A stretch of DNA of 38,840 bases from a bacterium (GTDB lineage Bacteria; Desulfobacterota; Binatia; HRBIN30; CADEER01): NCBI GenBank assembly GCA_030430165.1, contig JAUIGL010000059.1:1-38840 (forward strand). Reading direction: 5' to 3'. The first letter of the stretch is position 1; each line of letters begins with the position of its first letter. A program made the position numbers and the translations under genes. Below are positions 32,811-38,840 of this stretch, one piece after another. The notes under the pieces were generated by a model, which did not search any database, was not told the origin of the DNA, and worked only from the letters and a program-made list of their open reading frames with translations.

Positions 32811-33656
32811 GTGTCCGATCCCTGCCTCATCTGTAAAGGTACGTCGACCCGCGTCTTGTTCGAGAAAGGCGGCCGCGACTTCGTTCGCTGCGAGGGATGC
32901 GGCCTGGTGTGGGTCGACCCGATGCCGACGCCGGACGAAAACCAGCACTACTACGACGAGACCTACCGCGAGTGGTACGCCACCTTCCAGAAGGCGACCG
33001 ACATCCGGCGACTGATCGCCGAGCACCGTATGGACGAGGTGCAGTCGTTCGCCCGCCCCGGGCACTGGCTCGACGTCGGCTGCGCCGCCGGCCAGTTCGT
33101 CGCCCTGGCGCGCGAGCGCGGCATCGACGCCGAGGGCATCGACATCGCGCCGTTCGCCATCGAGCTCGCCAAAGAACAGGGGCTGCCGGTCTACCTCGGC
33201 TCGGTCGAGAGCTTCACCCCGCCGCGCGAGTACGACACCATCACCGCCTTCGACGTGCTCGAGCACACCATCGAGCCGGCGCAGTTCCTCGACCAGGTGC
33301 GTTCGTGGATGAAGCCCGGCGCCACCCTGGCGCTCACCCTGCCCGACGTCAGCAGCGCCTACCCTCAGTGGATCATGCGCAAGCACTGGTTCTACTACCT
33401 GCCCAACGACCACCTGCACTATTTCTCGCCGGCAACCGTGACCAGCCTGCTCCAGCAGTGCGGCTTCGAGGTCGAGCGGGTGAGCAAGGCCTACAAGCTG
33501 CTCACCGGCAACTACATCGTCGAGCAGCTCAACATCTTCAACCCCCTGCTCGGCCGCATCGCCAGCGCCCTCGCCGCCCCTCTACCGCAGTCCGTCCTCG
33601 CCAAACCCCGCCTCTACTTCATCGGCGAGATGATGGTCCACGCCCGCCGCGCCTAG
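32811..33656 (+). CDS. Class I SAM methyltransferase with N-terminal zinc ribbon
   Basis: This 281-residue protein starts at GTG 32811 with two CxxC pairs (DPCLICKGTST and FVRCEGCGLVWVDPMPT), like the N-terminal zinc-binding domain of sugar C- and O-methyltransferases. The SAM core shows WLDVGCAAGQFVALARERG, AEGIDIAPFAIELAKEQGL, ITAFDVLEHTIEPAQFLDQV and MKPGATLALTLPDVSS. FYYLPNDHLHYFSPATVTSL is a region shared with enzymes of polysaccharide loci. It is similar in layout to the protein at 21517. The gap from the previous gene is 11 bp. Its stop is followed at once by the triloop hairpin array. Confidence 0.9.
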   Translation: MSDPCLICKGTSTRVLFEKGGRDFVRCEGCGLVWVDPMPTPDENQHYYDETYREWYATFQKATDIRRLIAEHRMDEVQSFARPGHWLDVGCAAGQFVALARERGIDAEGIDIAPFAIELAKEQGLPVYLGSVESFTPPREYDTITAFDVLEHTIEPAQFLDQVRSWMKPGATLALTLPDVSSAYPQWIMRKHWFYYLPNDHLHYFSPATVTSLLQQCGFEVERVSKAYKLLTGNYIVEQLNIFNPLLGRIASALAAPLPQSVLAKPRLYFIGEMMVHARRA

Positions 33657-33960
33657 CCGCGCTCCGCGCAGCGTCCCAAAGCGAGCTACGCTCGCTGTCC
33701 CAAGCGGGCCTCCGGCCCAGCTGTCCCAAACGCGGCTACGCCGCGCGTCCCAAGCCGCCTCGCGGCGGCGTTTCCGTCGGACTCCAGCAACCAGGCCGCC
33801 CATTGGGACGGCCGCCGCAGGCGGCCTTGGGACGCAGCGACGCCTGCTTGCGACATTCGCGCAAGGCACAACTGCTCGGCGACAGACCGCGACCTGCTCT
33901 AGAGCACCGCGGCGTTCGCTGCTTGGGACGCCGCGCGCAGCGCGGCTTGAGACGGGGCCG
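33657..33960. repeat. Array of triloop hairpins spaced by a GTCCCAA heptamer
   Basis: GTCCCAA occurs at 33673, 33697, 33723 and 33747; its complement TTGGGAC occurs at 33803, 33827 and 33923, with TTGAGAC at 33947. Between most adjacent heptamers lies a short GC-rich stem with a 3-nt loop: GCGAGC-tac-GCTCGC (33681-33695), GGGCC-tcc-GGCCC (33706-33718), GCGGC-tac-GCCGC (33732-33744), GCCGCC-gca-GGCGGC (33811-33825), GCCGCGC-gca-GCGCGGC (33930-33946). The period is 24-26 bp. The region fills the gap between two convergent genes and has no ORF I believe. It could end transcription from both sides. Confidence 0.85.
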
Positions 33961-35055
33961 TCAGGCCCCCACGGGATCGGGGACGTCGGTTGTGTCGCGT
34001 TTGGTGTCGGGGCGGAAGAAGTTGCCCATGATCGTCTGGTAGGCCTCGCATGGGGTCCAGCACTGCGGGCAGTTGTAGTCCCAGATCTCCTTCTGCACCT
34101 CGATCAACTCGGGGTCGTTCCACAGGCGGGCGAGATCGAAGTCGACCTCGCGCAGGCTGCCGACTTTGCGATCGTAGATCGTGCAGGGGTAGACGTGGCC
34201 CCAGGAGTCGATGAAGCACGACGACTTGAGGGCGTGGCAGCGCATCGGCGTCTTGCCGGTCTCGAGGTAGCGGCGCACCTTCGACAGGTAGGCGCGTTCG
34301 AGCACGTTGACCGGATGCCAGCCGAAGCCGCGCAGCTTGGCGTACTGCTCGGTTGCCGAGGCGAGATCGTCGGCGGTGACGCCGCGGCGCACGCCGAGCG
34401 GACCGTTACCGAAGTAGTGATCCGACTCGTGCACGATGTTGACGTGGAAGTCGCGGTAATCGAGGTCGGGAATCTTCGCCTTGGCAGCGGCAAACGCCTG
34501 CGGGAAGTGGTCGACGTTGGCCGACGAGAGTGTCATGCCGAGAACGACGTCGACGTTGGCGATCTCGCGCAGCCGGCGGAAGGTCTCGATCTGGCGCTGC
34601 CAGCCGCCCTCGATGCCGCGGATCTCGTCGTTCATCGCCTCGTCGCCATCGGTCGAGACGGTGATGATCAGCTTCTCGTGCCGCATGCGGGCGATCTCTT
34701 TGGTGTAGTCGACGATCTTGTCGGTGAGATAGCCGTTGGTCGGGTAGTGCAGGAGGAGCAGGTTTTTGCAGTTTTCGGTGATCGCCTCGCAGATGTCCGG
34801 AAAGTCCTTGCGCAGCGAAACCTCACCGCCGGTGACGTCGACCCACAGGAAGCGATTGGACTTGCGAAAGAACTCCTGGATCTCCTCCAGGGTGAGTTCG
34901 TCGCGCGGCTTCATCTTCCAGATGTTGCAGGTCTGGCACTTGTAGTTGCACCAGTAGGTGATGCAGAAGGTCAGCTTGAACGGAAACCCGGGCCGCCGCA
35001 GATTGGCTTCCAGGGCTCTCGACGCAAGCGCGACGTATGGAGCGAGCCTCGGCAT
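33961..35055 (-). CDS. Radical SAM enzyme with C-terminal SPASM-like Cys cluster
   Basis: This 364-residue protein carries the 4Fe-4S SAM motif Cys36-x3-Cys40-x2-Cys43 in TYWCNYKCQTCNIW. DVTGGEVSLRKDFPDI is the GGE motif that contacts the SAM amino group; LHYPTNGYLT and ITVSTDGDEAMNDEIRG are later barrel strands. The C-terminal region has more Cys: MRCHALKSSCFIDSWGHVYP, then C-TIYDRKVGS, then NCPQCWTPCEAYQ, resembling a SPASM/twitch auxiliary cluster. The substrate is not evident; relatives modify peptides, sugars or lipids. It is the last gene of the minus-strand end group, 179 bp after the GT9 stop, and converges on the hairpin array. Confidence 0.9.
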   Translation of the reverse strand: MPRLAPYVALASRALEANLRRPGFPFKLTFCITYWCNYKCQTCNIWKMKPRDELTLEEIQEFFRKSNRFLWVDVTGGEVSLRKDFPDICEAITENCKNLLLLHYPTNGYLTDKIVDYTKEIARMRHEKLIITVSTDGDEAMNDEIRGIEGGWQRQIETFRRLREIANVDVVLGMTLSSANVDHFPQAFAAAKAKIPDLDYRDFHVNIVHESDHYFGNGPLGVRRGVTADDLASATEQYAKLRGFGWHPVNVLERAYLSKVRRYLETGKTPMRCHALKSSCFIDSWGHVYPCTIYDRKVGSLREVDFDLARLWNDPELIEVQKEIWDYNCPQCWTPCEAYQTIMGNFFRPDTKRDTTDVPDPVGA

Positions 35056-35168
35056 GACGGAACTTCCTCACTCTATCGGCTGCCGCGCGCAATAGCCACG
35101 GCTACCTCGCATCGGCGGGCGCGGCGCGCCTTTCCAGCGCTGGCAAGCCAAGCCCGGTCTCCCCTTTT

Positions 35169-35194
35169 CCGGGGCGGCGACGGCCGATCGGCCG
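35169..35194 (-). terminator. Palindromes after the GT9 gene
   Basis: CGGCCGATCGGCCG (35181-35194) is a perfect 14-bp palindrome 41 bp past the GT9 stop, followed on the minus strand by a CCCC-GG-AAAA-GGGG stem (about 35161-35174). They lie between the GT9 and radical SAM genes. They may partly terminate GT9 transcription; no U-tract is visible. Confidence 0.3.
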
Positions 35195-35234
35195 AGGAAA
35201 GACCACCCGCCATTCGAAGACGCGGCGGATCTCG

Positions 35235-36518
35235 TCAAGCGACCGCTTCGGCGGTGTCGTCCGCACCGACCCGCCGCAGCGCGCTGCGATGGGTCGCGCT
35301 GGAGCCGAGAAAGCGCTCGTCGATGCCGGCCAGCACCTGATCCACCCCGATTCGGCGGATGCAGACGGGATCGAGGCAGCGGCTGATCTTCAGGTTGTAG
35401 TTGGTGAGGCACGGACTGCAGTACTGGTCGAGGTAGAACACCAGGTCCTCGGGATTGTTTGGACCGTAGTGGATCGGCGCGGTCGGACCGAAGAAGGCGA
35501 CCGTCGGAGTGCGCATCAGAGCCGCCAGGTGCATGACCGAGGTGTCGTTCGCCACCACCAGGTGGCACCGCTTCATCAAGGCCAACAAGGTGCGCACCGA
35601 GAGCCGATCGCAGGTGTCGACACAGGGATGGCGCATCTGCTGCTTCACCTGCTCGACCAACCGACGCTCGTCCTCGCCCTGGCCGGTGAGCACGATACGC
35701 GCACCGTAGCGGTCGACCAGCGCGTCGCACAGCTCGGCAAAGTTCTCGAGCGGCCAGCGCTTGAGCGGCACCCGGTAGAAATTCGGCCCGCTGCCGACGT
35801 GCACCCCGATCACCGGGAACGCCTCTTCGGCAACCCCTTCGGCGGCCAGCAGCTGGTCGATCTCTCGTTCGGCATCGGCACCGAGGTGCATCGGCACTTG
35901 GCGCGGGCGAACCGGTACACCGAGCGGACGCAGGACGCGGCGGAAAATGCCGGACATGTGCTCGCTGTCGGTGTAGACGACGCGCGTCGTGTAGAGCCAG
36001 GCGCGGTTCTGCCCGTCGGTGTTGAAGCCGATTCGTTCGCGAGCGCCGGTGAGGTACGAGAAGATCGCCGAGATCTTGATGAACTGCTCGAAGTCGACGA
36101 TCACGTCGTAGTTGCGGGCGCGCGCCGAGGCGAGCGCGCCGGCCAGACCGCTGACGAACTGCAGCGGGCTGTCGAGATCGACGCCGAGGACGTTGGTGGT
36201 CAGCCCACTCGCCTCGAGCAGCGTACGATTGCCGTTGAGCGTCAGAAAATCGATCTCGGCGTCCTCGCCGAGATGATCGCGCAGCTCCTGGAGAACCGGC
36301 AGCAACATGGCGATGTTGCCGAGCCCGTAGAACTTGATCGCGAGCACCCGCCGCGGCTTCGGAATGGGCTCCTCGCCCGGCGGTGTCGTCGCGCGCAGCG
36401 GCGGCAACCACGGGCCTCCCAGCTTGGCGCGCAGCCGCGCCCACATGGCGAGCAGCCAGCAGAGGAGAAGCCCGACCCAGGTGTCGATGGGCCGGCTGCT
36501 GTTCATCGAACCGGTCAT
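35235..36518 (-). CDS. GT9-family (heptosyltransferase-like) glycosyltransferase
   Basis: This 427-residue protein has a hydrophobic N-terminal segment (TWVGLLLCWLLAMWARLRAK) that may be a membrane anchor, then VLAIKFYGLGNIAMLLPVLQ, the GT9 opening. DFLTLNGNRTLLEASGL, YDVIVDFEQFIKISAIFSY and GVHVGSGPNFYRVPLKRWP follow; the donor site is in VVANDTSVMHLAALMRTPTV plus AFFGPTAPIHYGPNN. Later SPCLTNYNLKISRCLDPVC has four Cys and ends the domain as in heptosyltransferases. Family members add heptoses or related sugars to lipid A core or other glycans. ATG 36518 overlaps the previous stop by 4 bp and was chosen over earlier starts inside that gene. Confidence 0.9.
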   Translation of the reverse strand: MTGSMNSSRPIDTWVGLLLCWLLAMWARLRAKLGGPWLPPLRATTPPGEEPIPKPRRVLAIKFYGLGNIAMLLPVLQELRDHLGEDAEIDFLTLNGNRTLLEASGLTTNVLGVDLDSPLQFVSGLAGALASARARNYDVIVDFEQFIKISAIFSYLTGARERIGFNTDGQNRAWLYTTRVVYTDSEHMSGIFRRVLRPLGVPVRPRQVPMHLGADAEREIDQLLAAEGVAEEAFPVIGVHVGSGPNFYRVPLKRWPLENFAELCDALVDRYGARIVLTGQGEDERRLVEQVKQQMRHPCVDTCDRLSVRTLLALMKRCHLVVANDTSVMHLAALMRTPTVAFFGPTAPIHYGPNNPEDLVFYLDQYCSPCLTNYNLKISRCLDPVCIRRIGVDQVLAGIDERFLGSSATHRSALRRVGADDTAEAVA

Positions 36519-37309
36519 CGATCGGCAACCCGGCCGCGGCGCATCGACTCCCCTTCGTGGTTGCGCTTGGCCACCTTGGGCGGCGAGACCGCCGTCGCCA
36601 GGACGTGCCAGGCGGCGCGGAATACCTCCGACTTGTCGATCTTCGACGCGCCGGCGGTGCGATCGGCGAAGACGATCGGGACTTCGCTGACACGAAAGCC
36701 GGCGGCGTGGACCTTCCAGGCCATTTGCTCGAGGAACGAGTACCCCGAGCCGCGAACGTCGCCCGGCTCGACGGTGGCCAGCACCTCGCGGGTGTAGCAG
36801 CGATAGCCCGAGGTGCAGTCGGCGAACGGCAGGCGCAGCAGGGCGCGGGTAAAGACGTTCGCCCACAGCGACAGCAGTCGCCGGTGTGCCGGCCAGTTCA
36901 GCAAGCCGCCGCCAGGGGCGTAGCGCGAGCCGATCACCATGTCGCTGTCGCGCATCGCCTCCAACATCGCCGGGATATACGAGGGGCTGTGGCTGCGGTC
37001 GCCGTCCATGGTGAAGACGCGTCCGTAGCCGCGCTCGATGCCGAACTCGAAGCCGGCGATGTGGGCGGTGCCGAGACCGAGCTTGCCGGCGCGGTGGATG
37101 CAGAAAACCCGCCCCTCGTGCTCGCGGCAGAGCTCGTCCGCCACCTCACCGGTACCGTCGGGGCTGGCATCGTCGACCACCAGCACGTGCAACGGCCCGT
37201 CCTGCGCCAGCACCTCGGTGACCAGCGGGCGCACGTTGTCCGACTCGTTGTAGGTCGGGATGACGACCAGCGAGTGATCGGCGAGGTCGGTGGCAGCGGA
37301 ATCGGTCAT
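36515..37309 (-). CDS. GT2 polyprenol-phosphate mannose synthase-like enzyme
   Basis: This 264-residue protein has HSLVVIPTYNESDNVRPLV, VLVVDDASPDGTGEVADEL, GKLGLGTAHIAGFEFGIERG and the metal-binding MDGDRSHSPSYIPAML. MVIGSRYAPGGGLLNWPAHR and FADCTSGYRCYTREVL follow, then FADRTAGASKIDKSEVFRA. This is the DPM1/Ppm1 family, which makes polyprenyl-phosphate mannose or glucose from NDP-sugar. There are no C-terminal membrane helices. A basic tail (SPPKVAKRNHEGESMRRGRV) may associate with membrane. It begins the minus-strand end group with GT9, with which it overlaps by 4 bp. It may supply the lipid-linked donor to the GT39-like enzyme encoded to its right. Confidence 0.92.
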   Translation of the reverse strand: MTDSAATDLADHSLVVIPTYNESDNVRPLVTEVLAQDGPLHVLVVDDASPDGTGEVADELCREHEGRVFCIHRAGKLGLGTAHIAGFEFGIERGYGRVFTMDGDRSHSPSYIPAMLEAMRDSDMVIGSRYAPGGGLLNWPAHRRLLSLWANVFTRALLRLPFADCTSGYRCYTREVLATVEPGDVRGSGYSFLEQMAWKVHAAGFRVSEVPIVFADRTAGASKIDKSEVFRAAWHVLATAVSPPKVAKRNHEGESMRRGRVADR

Positions 37310-37467
37310 GGGTGGTGGGCGGGTTCGAGGTTAGCGACGGACTATACACTGACCTCGATTCGCGATGCGAGACGTATCGCAACGGGGTAGTGGGTCAGTT
37401 TGAACCTCGGGGAGCGATCGAGGTGCCTCGACGGGGATCGGGCAAATCGAACGTTCTGCAGATACAT

Positions 37468-37628
37468 CGGTGGGGCTTCGCCCCTAATCTAAGGGACCCT
37501 CATCCTGACCTTCTCCCACAGGGAGAAGGGAATTCAGATGCCTCTCCCTGTGGGAGAGGTCGGCCAAAGGCCGGGTGAGGGACCCTCGGATGACCGAGCG
37601 TAGCGAGGCTCGGTTTATTTGCGGAGGA
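37468..37628 (-). repeat. Dispersed hairpin repeat, copy 2 (inverted partner at 26355)
   Basis: On the minus strand this region reads gcctcgctacgctcgg, then ggccg-type palindromes, then two perfect stems (8 bp at 37541-37559, 9 bp at 37509-37529) and gcgaagccccacc, the same order as at 26355-26518. The loops between stem arms differ between copies (ACA and TGT here; ATC and TGG there). Outside this copy, 37629-37857 shows only scattered 'cgatatcggtat'-like sequence and no gene I can support. Confidence 0.75.
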
Positions 37629-37857
37629 CCAAACTGACCCACTACCCGCAACGGGAGCGATACCGCGGTGGTGTGGGGAAAGCAGCCGGCCGGATCGGGT
37701 CGGTATCTCCATCGCTATCGGTATCGAAAATCGAAGGCGATACCGACGCGAGTAAATCGAAATACCCCGTTGGAGAGTTGGCCCCGCCTGAAAGGGACCA
37801 AGCCGCGGCCGGCCGGGCCGCGTTGCGAGGGGTTGGGGCGTCTGCTACCCAACCCGC

Positions 37858-38840
37858 GTGCCGCGGACCGGGGATACAGAAGGGCCGAACCTGCCGGCGG
37901 TACCGCGGCGTCTGTGGCTGGCCGCAATTCTCGTCGCCGGCGCGGCGGTCCGGATCTACCGTCTGCCGTGGGGCCTTCCGGCGTTTGTCTTCAACGATAC
38001 GCGCATCCACTTCACCAACGCCGCAGCCCAGGCGGCCGCCAACGGCGACTGGATCCTCGACCGCTTCGTTCACCCGCCGCTATACCCCTACCTGATCTCG
38101 GCATTTACCTGGGTCTGGACCACTCTCAGTGGAACCGAGGTTGAGCTGCGAGGGCCGCAGGGTATCGCCGACATGGCGGCGATCACACTCGGCGCACGCT
38201 ACGTCACGGTGGCGCTCGCCGTCGCCCTGATCGCCCTGGTCTATCTGGTCGGGCAACGGCTGCTCGGTTCGCGCACCGGCCTCTGGGCCGCGGCGTTCTT
38301 CGCAATGAGCCCGGTGCACGTCATCGAGAGCCACCGGGTCAACGTCGACACTCCAATGCTGGTACTGGCTATGGCCGCGGCGTGGTTCGCCATCCGCGCC
38401 CACCAGGAGCGGCGAATCCGCGATCTGTGGATTTCGTTCGCACTCGCCGCCGCCGCTGGCGCCACCAAGTATACCGGACTCTTCGCCGGCACCCTTCCCA
38501 TCTGGGTCGCCCTGCGCTGGCCGACCTCGATCGCCGGCCGGATTCGCGGCATCGCCACCGGCGGAGCGATCTCGATGGCAACGATCCTGCTCCTGATGAG
38601 CCCGGTCCTGCTCAACTGGAGCCAGTTCGTCATCGATCTCGCTCCACTCCTGTTCATCGGCATGTTCCGCGGCGCGCCGGGTCAGGATCTCCAGGGCAAG
38701 TCGTGGGTCTTCGCACCCTACCTCTATCTGTTGTTCGTCGGCCTGCCGTTCGTCCTCGGCTGGCCGGTGTATCTCGCCGGCCTGCTCGGCATCGCCGTTC
38801 TCGCCGCGCGCGATCGTCCGACGCTCACGCTGATTGCCGC
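37858..38840 (+). CDS. GT39-like membrane glycosyltransferase (3' partial)
   Basis: The frame is open from about 37858 (GTG) to the end of the window, more than 325 codons, and continues beyond it. RRLWLAAILVAGAAVRIYRL is the first membrane helix. The first loop has FVFNDTRIHFTNAAAQAAAN and the DRFVHPPLYPYLISAF block typical of PMT_2/ArnT-type GT-C enzymes. Further helices include YVTVALAVALIALVYLVGQR, then a GLWAAAFFAMSPVHVIESH block, then RVNVDTPMLVLAMAAAWFAI and SFALAAAAGATKYTGLFAGT. Such enzymes transfer a sugar from polyprenyl phosphate on the periplasmic side. The start is uncertain: no Shine-Dalgarno is seen and upstream sequence is repeat-rich. Confidence 0.85.
   Translation, partial: MPRTGDTEGPNLPAVPRRLWLAAILVAGAAVRIYRLPWGLPAFVFNDTRIHFTNAAAQAAANGDWILDRFVHPPLYPYLISAFTWVWTTLSGTEVELRGPQGIADMAAITLGARYVTVALAVALIALVYLVGQRLLGSRTGLWAAAFFAMSPVHVIESHRVNVDTPMLVLAMAAAWFAIRAHQERRIRDLWISFALAAAAGATKYTGLFAGTLPIWVALRWPTSIAGRIRGIATGGAISMATILLLMSPVLLNWSQFVIDLAPLLFIGMFRGAPGQDLQGKSWVFAPYLYLLFVGLPFVLGWPVYLAGLLGIAVLAARDRPTLTLIA

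Noticed and set aside
33657-33960. CRISPR array
   Set aside because: The constant word is only 7 bp, the variable parts are themselves palindromes, and the second half is in reverse orientation. No cas gene is present.
35289-36797. Plus-strand frame opposite the GT9 and GT2 genes
   Set aside because: His- and Arg-rich with no motif; the opposite strand has clear GT9 and GT2 signatures.
1-38840. tRNA, rRNA and riboswitch genes
   Set aside because: No tRNA cloverleaf, rRNA segment or known riboswitch core was recognised on either strand by eye. A covariance-model search would be the decisive test.

Overview
The window is high-GC DNA, dense in genes with short gaps and many 4-bp ATGA stop/start overlaps. 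Secreted proteins with Thr-Pro linkers, a Cys-rich stalk plus C-terminal hydrophobic segment on a protease, a Cys-type sulfatase and many glycosyltransferases suggest a Gram-negative, deltaproteobacteria-like organism (Binatota or Myxococcota relatives are possible). That placement is inference from style; no taxonomic marker is present.

Region 1 (1-6500) encodes three secreted multidomain proteins that share one roughly 90-residue repeat: a sugar-dehydrogenase-like protein (partial), a cohesin-like protein and a zinc metalloprotease. The last two form a tight minus-strand operon that converges on the first across a perfect hairpin. Region 2 (6776-9956) is a three-gene glycosyltransferase operon, followed by a large secreted subtilase (10085-12823).

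Region 3 (12851-15540) is a mobile-element island. A REP-associated tyrosine transposase (RAYT) lies between inverted ends. Two roughly 245-bp non-coding elements carry the same ends, one of them beside a truncated transposase fragment. A small membrane protein and a cytidine deaminase lie between these elements.

Region 4 (15561-38840) is mostly a surface-polysaccharide and glycoconjugate locus. A minus-strand operon (22419 down to 17803) supplies a methyltransferase, a polyprenyl-phosphate glycosyltransferase, a sugar nucleotidyltransferase and two SDR epimerase/dehydratases; a DUF2845 protein follows with its own Shine-Dalgarno hairpin. The divergent plus-strand series (22525-30835) has a VanZ-like membrane protein, a glycosidase-like lipoprotein, two GT2 enzymes, DUF2304, a TMTC-like membrane TPR glycosyltransferase and a sulfatase. 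A third epimerase and two methyltransferases follow (31016-33656). A radical SAM enzyme, a GT9 and a dolichol-phosphate-mannose-synthase-like GT2 run on the minus strand (33961-37309). A GT39-like membrane glycosyltransferase runs off the end. Together these genes look able to make activated sugars, load them on polyprenyl phosphate, transfer and methylate them, and trim the product outside the cytoplasm.

The intergenic DNA is unusually structured: an array of short triloop hairpins separated by a GTCCCAA heptamer (33657-33953), two inverted copies of a roughly 160-bp hairpin repeat 11 kb apart, and two sites of a 'ccgtgttgatccg'-type repeat.
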